Shown one piece after another: positions 27,836 to 35,876 of a stretch of DNA of 64,000 nucleotides; the first letter of the stretch is position 1; every line of letters begins with the position of its first letter. The DNA is taken from contig NZ_BOQE01000001.1 of assembly GCF_023705585.1 (NCBI RefSeq), forward strand, positions 186,001 to 250,000. Reading direction: 5' to 3'. The notes below the pieces were generated by a model, which did not search any database, was not told the DNA's origin, and worked only from the letters and a program-made list of their open reading frames with translations. A program made the position numbers and the translations under genes. The stretch is from Collibacillus ludicampi (GTDB lineage: Bacteria; Bacillota; Bacilli; Tumebacillales; BOQE01).

Positions 27836-28048
27836 CTATCTTGATAATAGACTACCTTGAAAATGTGTAGTTTGGTGGGCGTATGCTTTGCGTTCGCGCT
27901 CCGTGGAGGTCGTCTCGCACGGAATATGATCAATGTAGCGAGACGACCTCCAAAGTCGCTGTCTCACGCAAAGCATTACGCCCACCTAAAGACACTTTTC
28001 ATCCTCTGATGGCGCAGCTTGCGGCATGAAGGGCTATCTTGACAATAG
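27836..28048 (+). repeat. Modular palindromic repeat in the trpS leader
   Basis: The smallest long copy. It is flanked by near-identical CTATCTTGATAATAG (27836-27850) and CTATCTTGACAATAG (28034-28048). One unit per arm: GCGTATGCTTTGCG...GGAGGTCGTCTCGC and its inverse, with a 19-base loop. The left edge touches the trpS ribosome site, and the right edge lies nine bases from the T-box terminator. Confidence 0.88.
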
Positions 28049-28057
28049 GGAAAACAC

Positions 28058-28415
28058 AAAAAAGCCTCTCATCCGTAAGGGACGAGAGACCGCGTTGCCA
28101 CCCTCATTGGCTCGTGATTGAGCCCACTCTGCCCGCATGCATGGATCCCCTATTCTCCGCAGATCCATCCATGCGCGTCTCTGTTAACGTAGAGACCTAC
28201 CGGCCCTTCCTACTCAAGGTTGTTTTAAAAGGCTCAAGCGACGCCCTTCAAAGGACACGCATTCACAGTTGAAAGTAGCCTTTTACTATACCTTCCCTCA
28301 GTCGGGCAGCTCGGAAGCCCATTCCGCATCCGTCCCTCACCGATTTGCACCTTCCATCGGCTCTCTGCGGAGGTCACAGGATACGTACTTTTCTTCCTCA
28401 TCGCATTCAATTATT
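28058..28415 (-). promoter_or_regulatory. T-box leader of trpS
   Basis: The core AGGGTGGCAACGCGG lies at about 28103-28089 on the minus strand. The terminator pairs CTCTCGTCCC with GGATGAGAGG and ends with six T residues at 28058. In stem I the specifier reads UGG (28321-28319) in the setting GCGGAATGGGCTTCC, matching Trp. An additional stable stem (GGTCTCTACG / CGTAGAGACC-like, about 28175-28200) lies between stem I and the core. Confidence 0.95.
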
Positions 28416-28431
28416 CTGGAAGTTATCCACT

Positions 28432-28459
28432 ATTATAACAAATATTTAACCGATGTCAA
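28432..28459 (-). promoter_or_regulatory. Promoter of the trpS T-box transcript
   Basis: TTGACA at 28459-28454 and TATAAT at 28437-28432, separated by 16 bases; a near-consensus sigma-A promoter about 20 bases before the T-box. Confidence 0.85.
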
Positions 28460-28498
28460 AACGGAGAATGGGTTTTCCATTATCTGAAAGTCTTCGCT

Positions 28499-29284
28499 TT
28501 ACTCTCTATCTTTATTCTTATGTTTTCCGTGATCCATATGTTCTTTTTGTTTTTCCCATCCTTTATGTAACCCATGATCAGGGACATTGACTTTTTCTTT
28601 GTCAAATTTGACCTTTTCCCCATCTTTCATTACAATGTTCAACTCATGAACGGCTGTAAGAGCTCCGCGGTCAATCGTGGTTCCCGGTTGAGTGAATGCT
28701 TTGTTCAAACCGTCGGTCAAACCTAACCGTTCAATCAATTGATTCAGCAACAGTTTCGCGTCGCTCCCTTTCACCTCTACATGTTTGTCGCCTAGAGAAC
28801 CTGTGAGCTGTGCCGTACCCTCTTTTTCCGAGCGGTAATCAAGCTTTAATTCTCCCTGATTCGTGTTGCTGCTAAGGTGTAATTCTTGTACGTTTTCGAT
28901 GGAAAAACCTGACGAATTGGCCGTTTGCGCTCCTCCACTCTGATTCTCAGTCAAGGTTCCGTTCGGGGACGCAGATGTTTGATTCCCGCTCTCCACAACA
29001 AACGGGTTAGGAATGGCGCTCGTTGAAGGAACACTTGCATTTGCATTCTCTGTACCGGTTGGATTCGTTACGGGCACAGGTTTCACTTCTTCAATCGAGA
29101 TGCTGACACCTGATGAATCCGTGTTTTTCGAAGAATGTGAAGGTGAGGATGTTTGTGGAACCGTTTGGATGGATGAACGGTTTGAATCCGATGAACTGGT
29201 GAACCCGCCCGAAGCGAACGCATATACAGAACCCGCCATGACAGCGGGTACGGTAATCAGTGCGATTTTAGACCATTTCTTCAC
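28499..29284 (-). CDS. Secreted protein with YusW-like domain
   Basis: Start GTG at 29284 with GGGGGG seven bases upstream; 261 residues. Residues 1-25 form a signal peptide (KIALITVPAVMAGSVYAFA). A Ser/Thr/Asn-rich linker (about 30-135) leads to a C-terminal domain (about 135-225) resembling YusW (VQELHLSS...LKLDYRSE, then LLLNQLIERLGL). The tail is rich in His, Lys and Glu (HKGWEKQKEHMDHGKHKNK), possibly metal-binding. Function unknown; extracellular location is inferred. Confidence 0.7.
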   Translation of the reverse strand: MKKWSKIALITVPAVMAGSVYAFASGGFTSSSDSNRSSIQTVPQTSSPSHSSKNTDSSGVSISIEEVKPVPVTNPTGTENANASVPSTSAIPNPFVVESGNQTSASPNGTLTENQSGGAQTANSSGFSIENVQELHLSSNTNQGELKLDYRSEKEGTAQLTGSLGDKHVEVKGSDAKLLLNQLIERLGLTDGLNKAFTQPGTTIDRGALTAVHELNIVMKDGEKVKFDKEKVNVPDHGLHKGWEKQKEHMDHGKHKNKDRE

Positions 29285-29511
29285 TCTTGATCCCCCCTGG
29301 TGATTGCTGATCTATTCGTGACGACTCTTTTGTCCGATCAGTGAACGCACGGCCCAATAAATTGTCGTTTTTTATCAAAAGAATCCGCGCGGAAAGTCCT
29401 TCTATCCAATTCGCAAACACTCACTCCGGAATGTCCGTCCGATCGATCATGGACAGTAAGGCCCTAAATTGTTACGATGAAACAGGAATTTCTTTAAGGG
29501 GGCAACATGCG

Positions 29512-30801
29512 ATGGATCATACACTTTCACAACGGTACTATGAAGAAGCGTTAGAATATATTGTCGGAGGTGTGAATTCTCCCTCTCGTTCGTTTAAAGC
29601 CGTAGGGGGAGGAGCCCCTGTATTTATGGCCAAGGGAAAAGGGGCGTACTTCTGGGATGTCGATGGAAACCGTTATATCGATTATTTGGCAGCATACGGT
29701 CCTTTGATCCACGGACACGGAAATGAACATATCGCAAAAGCGATCGCACACGCGGCGGAAAACGGTGTTCTTTACGGCACACCAACCGTACTGGAGATAC
29801 AATTAGCGAAAATGTTGCGCGAAGCAATCCCCTCCTTGGAAAAAATCCGCTTCGTGAATTCTGGAACAGAAGCGGTGATGACATGCATACGTGTAGCACG
29901 TGCCTATACGAACCGCACGAAGGTGATCAAGTTCGAAGGGTGCTATCATGGACATTCCGATCTCGTCCTTGTAGCAGCCGGTTCAGGCCCTTCAACGTTA
30001 GGCATCCCTGATTCCGCAGGGATCCCTGAGTCAATCGCCCAGGAAGTGATTACCGTTCCCTATAATGATCTCACAAGCTTTGAGGAAGCGTTGAAACACT
30101 GGGGAGAACAGACGGCAGCCGTACTTGTCGAACCGATCGTAGGCAATTTCGGTATCGTCCAACCGGAACCGGGATTTCTCGAAGGGGTCAACCGACTGGC
30201 ACATTCGTACGGAGCGCTCGTCATTTATGATGAGGTGATCACGAATTTCCGCTTCATGTATGGCGGCGCACAGAATCTGCTCGGAGTGGAACCGGACATG
30301 ACCGCCCTTGGAAAAATTATCGGCGGCGGTTTACCAATCGGGGCATATGGCGGACGCAGAGAGATCATGGAAAAAGTGGCTCCTCTCGGTCCTGCTTATC
30401 AAGCGGGTACGATGGCTGGAAATCCGGCATCGATTGCCGCGGGAATCGCATGTCTGGAGGAATTGCAAAAACCCGGTACATATGAACGAATGGACGAATT
30501 GGCGGGGATTCTTGCTGAAGGATTGCTGGCTGCCGCGCGAAAATATGGTCACAAGGTGACGATTAATCGTTGCCGCGGTGCATTCACATTGTACTTCGGG
30601 CGGGAGGAACCTGTGAAAAATTATTCGGATGCACAAGCTTCCGATGGGGAAGCATTTGCACGCTTCTTCAGGGCGATTCTTGAAGAAGGAATTTGTTTGG
30701 CTCCGTCCAAGTATGAAGCATGGTTCGTTTCCACGGCTCATAGCCGTGAGGACATCGATTACACGATTGCTGCCGCTGAACGCGCATTTGCCAAAATGTA
30801 A
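29512..30801 (+). CDS. hemL: Glutamate-1-semialdehyde 2,1-aminomutase
   Basis: I take ATG 29512 ([13 protein letters not shown]), preceded by AAGGGGG nine bases away; this gives 429 residues, the exact length of the HemL/GsaB type. The upstream 57 codons are not family-like. PLP lysine is in [11 protein letters not shown] near residue 267, with [14 protein letters not shown] and YDEVITNFR present. It makes 5-aminolevulinate for tetrapyrroles. It is monocistronic and away from other hem genes, so it may be the second paralogue, as gsaB in B. subtilis. Confidence 0.93.
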   Translation: MDHTLSQRYYEEALEYIVGGVNSPSRSFKAVGGGAPVFMAKGKGAYFWDVDGNRYIDYLAAYGPLIHGHGNEHIAKAIAHAAENGVLYGTPTVLEIQLAKMLREAIPSLEKIRFVNSGTEAVMTCIRVARAYTNRTKVIKFEGCYHGHSDLVLVAAGSGPSTLGIPDSAGIPESIAQEVITVPYNDLTSFEEALKHWGEQTAAVLVEPIVGNFGIVQPEPGFLEGVNRLAHSYGALVIYDEVITNFRFMYGGAQNLLGVEPDMTALGKIIGGGLPIGAYGGRREIMEKVAPLGPAYQAGTMAGNPASIAAGIACLEELQKPGTYERMDELAGILAEGLLAAARKYGHKVTINRCRGAFTLYFGREEPVKNYSDAQASDGEAFARFFRAILEEGICLAPSKYEAWFVSTAHSREDIDYTIAAAERAFAKM

Positions 30802-30848
30802 AAACACATAAGGGAGGATCCCTTTGTTCGAGACTTTCCGTCTAAGCC

Positions 30849-30880
30849 CGGGTGTGTGTTTCTAGCACACACCCGTTCAT
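30849..30880 (+). terminator. Hairpin after hemL
   Basis: CGGGTGTGTG pairs perfectly with CACACACCCG around a seven-base loop, 48 bases after the hemL stop; only a weak T-containing tail follows. Confidence 0.55.
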
Positions 30881-30959
30881 TGTAAGACGGACACCCCCTC
30901 GTTCTGCGTAAGACGATTGAATCCCCAGGAATCACTTCCTCCTTTACATTGTTCGATCA

Positions 30960-31802
30960 CTATAAGTAACTTGGCTCCTCGATTTCGCCCCGAATATAGG
31001 CGATCTCCTCCTTATAGCGTCCTTCCGGCGTTTCAAGAATACAAGGCATGTCCCTTAAAACCTCATGGTGAACGATCCGTCGAATCGCTTCTCCCCCGAT
31101 TGACCCTTTGCCAATGTTTTCGTGGCGATCCTTACGGGAATTAAAAGGGGTCTTTGAATCGTTGATATGAAACACTTTTAAGCGATCAAGCCCGATGATA
31201 TCGTCAAACTCTTTCATGACCCCTTCAAAATCATTGACAATATCATAACCGGCCGAGTATAAGTGGCAAGTATCTCCACAGACCCCCAACTTCTCCTTGT
31301 ACTTGACTAAGGAGATGATCTCCGCTATCTCTTCAAAACGGTTCCCCACCTTTGATCCGTCACCGGCCATCGTCTCCAGACAGACGAATACATCTTCTTC
31401 TCCTGTGAGAATCGCATTCAATCCTTCAGCGATCCGTTTGATCCCGTAAGGAATCCCTTCTCCAACATGAGAACCCGGGTGAAAAACAACATACCGAATC
31501 CCCAGATACGAAGTTCTGCGAATATCTTCCCGTAACAAATCGATGCCGTACTCCCATGTATCTTCTTTGGGAGAAGCCAGATTAATCAAATAGGGAGCAT
31601 GAACCACCGGATCTACGATGTCGTGTTCTTTCATCAATTCATACGCTTTCTCCCGATTAAACTGTTCAATCGGCCTCGCTTTGCCTCCCCGATTCGAACG
31701 GGTATAAATCATAAATGTATTCGCACGATAACTGACCGTCTCTTCAACAGCCGCGAGCAATCCTGTTTTTGCGATCGATACATTAGCTCCAATTTTAATC
31801 AC
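30960..31802 (-). CDS. nfo: Endonuclease IV
   Basis: Start GTG at 31802 (AGGAGG six bases upstream) gives MIKIGANVSIAKTG and 280 residues, normal for Nfo. TIM-barrel metal ligands are in VVHAPYLINLAS, VVFHPGSHVGEG, CLETMAGDGS, GVCGDTCHLYSAG, VFHINDSKTPF, DRHENIGKG and ILETPEG. It cuts at abasic sites in base-excision repair. Transcribed alone; no nearby repair genes. Confidence 0.95.
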   Translation of the reverse strand: MIKIGANVSIAKTGLLAAVEETVSYRANTFMIYTRSNRGGKARPIEQFNREKAYELMKEHDIVDPVVHAPYLINLASPKEDTWEYGIDLLREDIRRTSYLGIRYVVFHPGSHVGEGIPYGIKRIAEGLNAILTGEEDVFVCLETMAGDGSKVGNRFEEIAEIISLVKYKEKLGVCGDTCHLYSAGYDIVNDFEGVMKEFDDIIGLDRLKVFHINDSKTPFNSRKDRHENIGKGSIGGEAIRRIVHHEVLRDMPCILETPEGRYKEEIAYIRGEIEEPSYL

Positions 31803-31907
31803 GAGTATCCTCCTAACAGTCAATAACTCATGCTTATTCTAACATGAAATTCGACGGGGCCGTCCAAAGTCTAATACATTTCTCTTGCGTTGCTCCTTTC
31901 ATGGACA

Positions 31908-31945
31908 CTTTGAAAATGAGTGCTTGGGTGGATGGGGGACTACCT
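31908..31945 (+). repeat. Relic of the modular repeat (internal deletion)
   Basis: Joins the family left end, CTTTGAAAATGAGTGCTTGG GTGGATG, directly to the right end GGGGGACTACC, with every inner arm missing. It looks like an internal-deletion derivative. Confidence 0.65.
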
Positions 31946-32023
31946 AGAAGAAATTCTTTTGCACGATTGGAACATACTAGGGAAAAGAACACCATTTGAA
32001 AAGCAAACGAAAAGGAGGAGACT

Positions 32024-32566
32024 ATGTTTTCCCCATCCCATTCACGTTTGCTGTTGCCATTTGTAATGGTCATCTCTAGTATTTCTTTAATCTTACTGAT
32101 TTCATCAGAAGTGCCTTATGCGTACAAACAAGTGAAAGTGGAGACGGCAAACAAACAAAGCAAACCACAAGATATCACGAGAAAATCCTATGAAAATACT
32201 GGATCGGAAGTAGTCATGATCGCCAAGCGTTACATCGGCACTCCCTATCAGTGGGGCGGAGGGAGACCGAATGGGTTCGACTGCTCCGGCTTCGTCCAGT
32301 ATGTCATGCGCCAAGCAGGAATTTCGATCCCGCGGATTACATACGAGCAATACAAGTTCGGCGATCCGGTCGATCGCAAACAACTACAAAAAGGGGATCT
32401 GGTCTTCTTTCAGACCGATCCCCCCGGCGCTTCCCATGTAGGGATCTACGCCGGCAATCAGACGTTTATTCAGGCTGATGCGACCAAAGGCGTGAAAATT
32501 TCTTCCCTCGAACACTCTTACTGGAAACATTCCTACTTGGGAGCGAGGCGAGTCATACTCCCCTAA
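32024..32566 (+). CDS. NlpC/P60 cell-wall hydrolase
   Basis: A 180-residue protein with an N-terminal membrane/signal segment (about 8-28) and a C40 peptidase domain: catalytic Cys87 in GFDCSGFVQY and His in GASHVGIYAG, with the third residue shortly after. It likely cleaves D-gamma-glutamyl-diamino acid bonds of peptidoglycan peptides. AAGGAGGAG precedes the ATG. No binding domain is present. It stands alone on the plus strand and ends at a convergent terminator. Confidence 0.9.
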   Translation: MFSPSHSRLLLPFVMVISSISLILLISSEVPYAYKQVKVETANKQSKPQDITRKSYENTGSEVVMIAKRYIGTPYQWGGGRPNGFDCSGFVQYVMRQAGISIPRITYEQYKFGDPVDRKQLQKGDLVFFQTDPPGASHVGIYAGNQTFIQADATKGVKISSLEHSYWKHSYLGARRVILP

Positions 32567-32590
32567 CGGATAGAAGCGTCAATAACAAAG

Positions 32591-32624
32591 GAAAGCCCCC
32601 TATATGACAATAGGGAGCTTTCTC
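32591..32624. terminator. Convergent terminator
   Basis: GAAAGCCCCCTAT pairs with ATAGGGAGCTTTC with one mismatch, between the NlpC/P60 gene and trxA, usable from either side. Confidence 0.75.
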
Positions 32625-32655
32625 AGATCAAATGAAAACGGCTTTTCAGGCGCTC

Positions 32656-32982
32656 TTATAAGACATCCGCCAATTTATCCAGCATGTCTTTTTTGGGCAT
32701 ATAACCAACGAGCGACTTCACAACTTCACCGTTTTTGAAAACAAGCATGGTCGGAATCGACATGATGCCGTATTTCTGAGCGATCGCCGGGTTTTCATCT
32801 ACATTGATCTTACCGACAACCAGTTTGCCCGAAAGTTCGTTGGCAACCTCATCGATCACGGGAGCGACCATTCTGCATGGACCGCACCACTCGGCCCAGA
32901 AATCGATCAAGACGGGTTTATCTGTTTTCAATGTTTCCTCGAAATTCGCTTCAGTGACTGAAAGAACAGAAGCAGATGCCAT
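32656..32982 (-). CDS. trxA: Thioredoxin
   Basis: A 108-residue classical thioredoxin with WCGPC at residues 32-36, the cis-proline in MSIPTM and FKNGE near residue 83. Reduces protein disulfides with NADPH via thioredoxin reductase. A separate thioredoxin-like gene at 46.2-46.5 kb has Sec in place of the first Cys. Confidence 0.97.
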   Translation of the reverse strand: MASASVLSVTEANFEETLKTDKPVLIDFWAEWCGPCRMVAPVIDEVANELSGKLVVGKINVDENPAIAQKYGIMSIPTMLVFKNGEVVKSLVGYMPKKDMLDKLADVL

Positions 32983-33005
32983 ATTGAACCCTCCATCAGA
33001 AAGAA

Positions 33006-33239
33006 TTAAACGGCGATAACCTCTTTGATCTCTGGTACAGATGCACGGATCGTACGCTCAATGCCCATTTTCAAGGTCATCGTGCTCATCGGACAACCGC
33101 CGCATGCACCCACCATTCGAATGGTTGCAGTTCCATTCTCCGCATCGACATCGATCAGTTCGGCGTCACCGCCATCCGCCTGCAGACCAGGGCGAATTTT
33201 ATCCAAAGCTTCTTGAACACGTTCACGCAGATCAGCCAT
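33006..33239 (-). CDS. NifU-like Fe-S scaffold (NfuA/YutI type)
   Basis: A 77-residue NifU C-terminal-domain protein with the cluster-binding CGGCP motif near residue 45 (GACGGCPMSTMTL) and the LQADGGDAELIDV stretch. It carries or transfers Fe-S clusters in the cytosol. Length equals YutI of Bacillus. It is just upstream of trxA on the same strand (24 bases), so both may be cotranscribed. Confidence 0.93.
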   Translation of the reverse strand: MADLRERVQEALDKIRPGLQADGGDAELIDVDAENGTATIRMVGACGGCPMSTMTLKMGIERTIRASVPEIKEVIAV

Positions 33240-33453
33240 GAGAAAATCCCTCCAACATCAAATGTGGTTCATCAAGAATATCATACACGAATAGTATCGC
33301 CATAGAAAGACCAACCATTCGCGAGACAAACACAAACATTTCTGCCGGACTGAAATCATATTTGATTCAACCGGTACAATGTTAGTATACACGAACGATA
33401 AACCGGAAAATGTGATGCAACTCACACTTCATTTACATCTTGCCCTACGTTCT

Positions 33454-33459
33454 ATAATT
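33454..33459 (+). promoter_or_regulatory. Candidate -10 element of the XRE-TPR gene
   Basis: A TATAAT 48 bases before the ATG; the nearest -35-like hexamer TTTACA is only 15 bases upstream, so the promoter may need an activator. Confidence 0.35.
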
Positions 33460-33506
33460 ATGGTATTTTTAGATAATACTCGTCGCGAAATGGAGGCTTG
33501 TTAATT

Positions 33507-34736
33507 ATGTGTACAATTGGTCAAAAGATCCGCGAGTTACGCGTCAAGCGTGGTCTCACTCAGATCGAATTGGCCAATGGACTCGTGACGCCGAGCATGA
33601 TCAGCCTGATTGAGACGGACAAAGCGAATCCGTCACCAAAATTGTTGCAACACATCGCTGAAAAACTGGGTGTAGCGATGGATTATTTTTTGGAAGAAGG
33701 AACATCTCCCTGGGAACCGCTTAGCGCCTACACACTGGCGAAAGCAATGCTCCTTGCCGGAAATTATGAAGAGGCATATTCTTTATTGCAACAACTGACC
33801 GGGTCCACAACCTCCCTTTCTCTCAGCGATATCCAACTGCTGCTCGGTGAATGCCTCTTTTACATGGGAAAATATGAGGATGCAATCCAAGTATTTGAAC
33901 GGATTATTGACGGGCAACCTTGCCCCTATGAACGCCGCGTTCAATTTCACTGCTTTTATCTGATGGGAAAAGCGTACATAGAACTACATAATTATACGTT
34001 GGCAAAACACTTTTGGTTGAAAGCTTACGAGTGGGCGTCCCGCTCAGATTCGATCGATCCTTCCGCGATCCGCACGCTTCTCTTGGACTACGTGCGCCTT
34101 TGTTTAATTACGGGGGAAAAAGAAGAAGCGGCTTCTTACGTCGAAAAAGCGAATAGAATCAAGGAAGTAGGCGCATCGATACAAGAGATCGCCCTTGCTT
34201 ATGTCGAAAAGGCGAAACTGGAACAAGATCAGGAAAACTATAAGTCAGCAACCGATTACAGTCATCGCGCAGTTGGTCTGTTGGAAGCCATCCAGCTTGT
34301 CAAAACATCGATTGACCTGGATGTATACGCGGCGATCCTGCAAGGTGATCAAGGCAACATTCAAGAAGCGTTAACCGACCTGCAGAGATGTAAACAAGCG
34401 TATATGTCAATTGGAATCGATAGCGAAAACAGCTTTCTTCATCGTGAAGCCGCTCGTTTCTGTCTTCAACTTCAAGATTATGATACCGCTCTTTTTCATG
34501 CGACCAAAGCCCTTCATTTTGCCAAAAATGATAAGGAACGCGCCTATGTGTTACGTACACTTGCATTGATCAAAAAAGAGTTAGGTCATTTGCAGGAAGC
34601 AATTTCAAATGTAAAGAAAGCGATCCAACTTTTCGCAAGCCGCGAGATGTTCGATGAACTGACGAAATCCTACACCCTCCTGTCTGAAATCTTTGCTCTC
34701 CTGACGGAAATGAAAGCAAAAACGAGACCGTCCTGA
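33507..34736 (+). CDS. XRE-type regulator with TPR repeats
   Basis: About 409 residues from ATG 33507 (GGAGGC about nine bases upstream). Residues 1-65 are a Cro/CI helix-turn-helix (IRELRVKRGLTQIELANG, MISLIETDKANPSPKLL); the rest is a chain of tetratricopeptide repeats (for example YEEAYSLLQQL, YEDAIQVFERII, YDTALFHATKAL, LQEAISNVKKAI). This architecture is that of RRNPP-like peptide-responsive regulators and of similar orphan regulators. No short pheromone-like gene is visible downstream. Target genes unknown. Confidence 0.85.
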   Translation: MCTIGQKIRELRVKRGLTQIELANGLVTPSMISLIETDKANPSPKLLQHIAEKLGVAMDYFLEEGTSPWEPLSAYTLAKAMLLAGNYEEAYSLLQQLTGSTTSLSLSDIQLLLGECLFYMGKYEDAIQVFERIIDGQPCPYERRVQFHCFYLMGKAYIELHNYTLAKHFWLKAYEWASRSDSIDPSAIRTLLLDYVRLCLITGEKEEAASYVEKANRIKEVGASIQEIALAYVEKAKLEQDQENYKSATDYSHRAVGLLEAIQLVKTSIDLDVYAAILQGDQGNIQEALTDLQRCKQAYMSIGIDSENSFLHREAARFCLQLQDYDTALFHATKALHFAKNDKERAYVLRTLALIKKELGHLQEAISNVKKAIQLFASREMFDELTKSYTLLSEIFALLTEMKAKTRPS

Positions 34737-34773
34737 AAACTTGCGTGTGAACTCTATCGGAGATGGAGTTACA

Positions 34774-34806
34774 GAACGGCCCCGGCACACGCCGGGGTTC
34801 TATTTG
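34774..34806 (+). terminator. Terminator after the XRE-TPR gene
   Basis: CCCCGGC / GCCGGGG stem with an ACAC loop and a TTCTATTT tail, 40 bases after the stop. Confidence 0.8.
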
Positions 34807-34808
34807 GT

Positions 34809-34955
34809 TTAGTAGAATTTTTTCCGATCCCGTTCTTCCTTGAGCATTTCGACCGCTTCACGAAATCGTTGCGAATGGATGATTTCCCGTTCCCTAAGAA
34901 ATTTGAGCCCGTCTTTTAAATCGGGATCGTCCGTTAAATCGATCAACCATTGATA
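34809..34955 (-). pseudogene. Truncated 3' end of a cotJC copy
   Basis: Encodes YQWLIDLTDDPDLKDGL...and ends in a stop at 34809, matching the C-terminal 45 or so residues of the intact CotJC gene at 36991-37560. About 115 bases are near-identical (a handful of substitutions), the last 30 more diverged. Homology stops abruptly at 34955, where AT-rich DNA begins. It has no start codon or ribosome site and is a broken duplicate. Confidence 0.85.
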
Positions 34956-35022
34956 TCGAGTAAATACTATAATTTTTGAAAATTGTGTTTTAATTCTTGA
35001 TTAATAATGCATTTTCTGGTAG

Positions 35023-35045
35023 TATAAAAATACTAACCGGTTAGT
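35023..35045 (+). promoter_or_regulatory. TATAAA box with perfect 14-bp palindrome
   Basis: ACTAACCGGTTAGT (35032-35045) lies immediately after a TATAAA -10-like box and ahead of the AGGAGG of the next gene. Palindromes of the form ACTNACCGGTNAGT are typical TetR-family operators; no TetR gene is near. Confidence 0.5.
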
Positions 35046-35074
35046 AAGTATTAAAAAATTGAGGAGGTATATTT

Positions 35075-35776
35075 ATGAAAATGAAAAAATTAATATTGTT
35101 TTTTACCGTTTGCTTACCTACATTCGGTACAAATTTGACTTTTGCAGCATCTTCGCAAGTTCCTATTGATGAAAATTTGAATCGTCCACATATTGAAAAA
35201 CCATCAATTCCAGCTGATCCTCGTGGTCCTCTACCCAAAGATGCATCAGAATGGGATCAATGGATTAAAAAACATCCGGATCCACTAGCTAAAAATGGTG
35301 GAGTTACGAGTTCGGTAATTCCCGCCTCCATTACCTTGGGGCCGTTGGTTAATGGAGATATTATTTTGGGTGCATCCCCGACAAACGGAAGTAAAAGCAG
35401 TGTTCCATATGGGTATTTTCGACATGCCGCAATGTATGATTCCGGAAATGGAAACTTCATTTCTGCTATGCCTGGTATCGGTGTCTATCGTGAAACCACA
35501 TCTTTCTGGTCAAACGGTTACAATGTAGTACGAAACATGTATGTGACCAATGCTTCTTACACTCAAAGGCAATCTGTCGTTCAAAATGCTGCTGCTCACA
35601 TAGGGGAACCCTACAATTTTGGTTCTTCAAAAACGGATATAAGTTCATGGTATTGCTCTAAGTTGCCTTGGTTTGAGTATAATAAATGGGCTTCTATTGA
35701 TATTGATGCAAATGGTGGATATTGGGTAACCCCAGATGATATTTATAATGATAGTGATGTTACTTTAGCTTGGTAA
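35075..35776 (+). CDS. Secreted YiiX/YycO-like papain-fold peptidase
   Basis: A 233-residue protein: signal peptide about 1-25 (KKLILFFTVCLPTFGTNLTFA), then a domain of the permuted NlpC/P60 (YiiX/YebB) type with GDIILGAS, the His of YFRHAAMYD and the Cys of SSWYCSKLPWFEYNK, ending VTPDDIYNDSDVTLAW. In this fold the His precedes the Cys. Such proteins act on amides of the wall or lipids; substrate unknown. AGGAGG precedes the ATG. The gene and its neighbour are clearly more AT-rich than surrounding DNA, suggesting acquisition. Confidence 0.75.
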   Translation: MKMKKLILFFTVCLPTFGTNLTFAASSQVPIDENLNRPHIEKPSIPADPRGPLPKDASEWDQWIKKHPDPLAKNGGVTSSVIPASITLGPLVNGDIILGASPTNGSKSSVPYGYFRHAAMYDSGNGNFISAMPGIGVYRETTSFWSNGYNVVRNMYVTNASYTQRQSVVQNAAAHIGEPYNFGSSKTDISSWYCSKLPWFEYNKWASIDIDANGGYWVTPDDIYNDSDVTLAW

Positions 35777-35820
35777 CGTGGATAATAAAGAACATAGTAC
35801 TTTTATGCGAACAAATAAAC

Positions 35821-35862
35821 GCTATAAAAACAGGGGGATTCCATTCTGCCTGTTTTTATAGC
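35821..35862 (+). terminator. Hairpin between the two island genes
   Basis: GCTATAAAAACAGG pairs perfectly with CCTGTTTTTATAGC (14 bp). It probably ends the peptidase transcript and lies only six bases before the ribosome site of the next gene. Confidence 0.75.
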
Positions 35863-35876
35863 AGCGGAGGATATTT

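Noticed and set aside
29341-29511. N-terminal extension of the hemL frame
   Set aside because: The 57 extra codons are unlike the family, and AAGGGGG marks the ATG at 29512.
31685-31700. tRNA-like T-loop GATTCGAAC
   Set aside because: It lies inside the nfo coding sequence with no cloverleaf around it. No tRNA or rRNA gene was recognised in the window.
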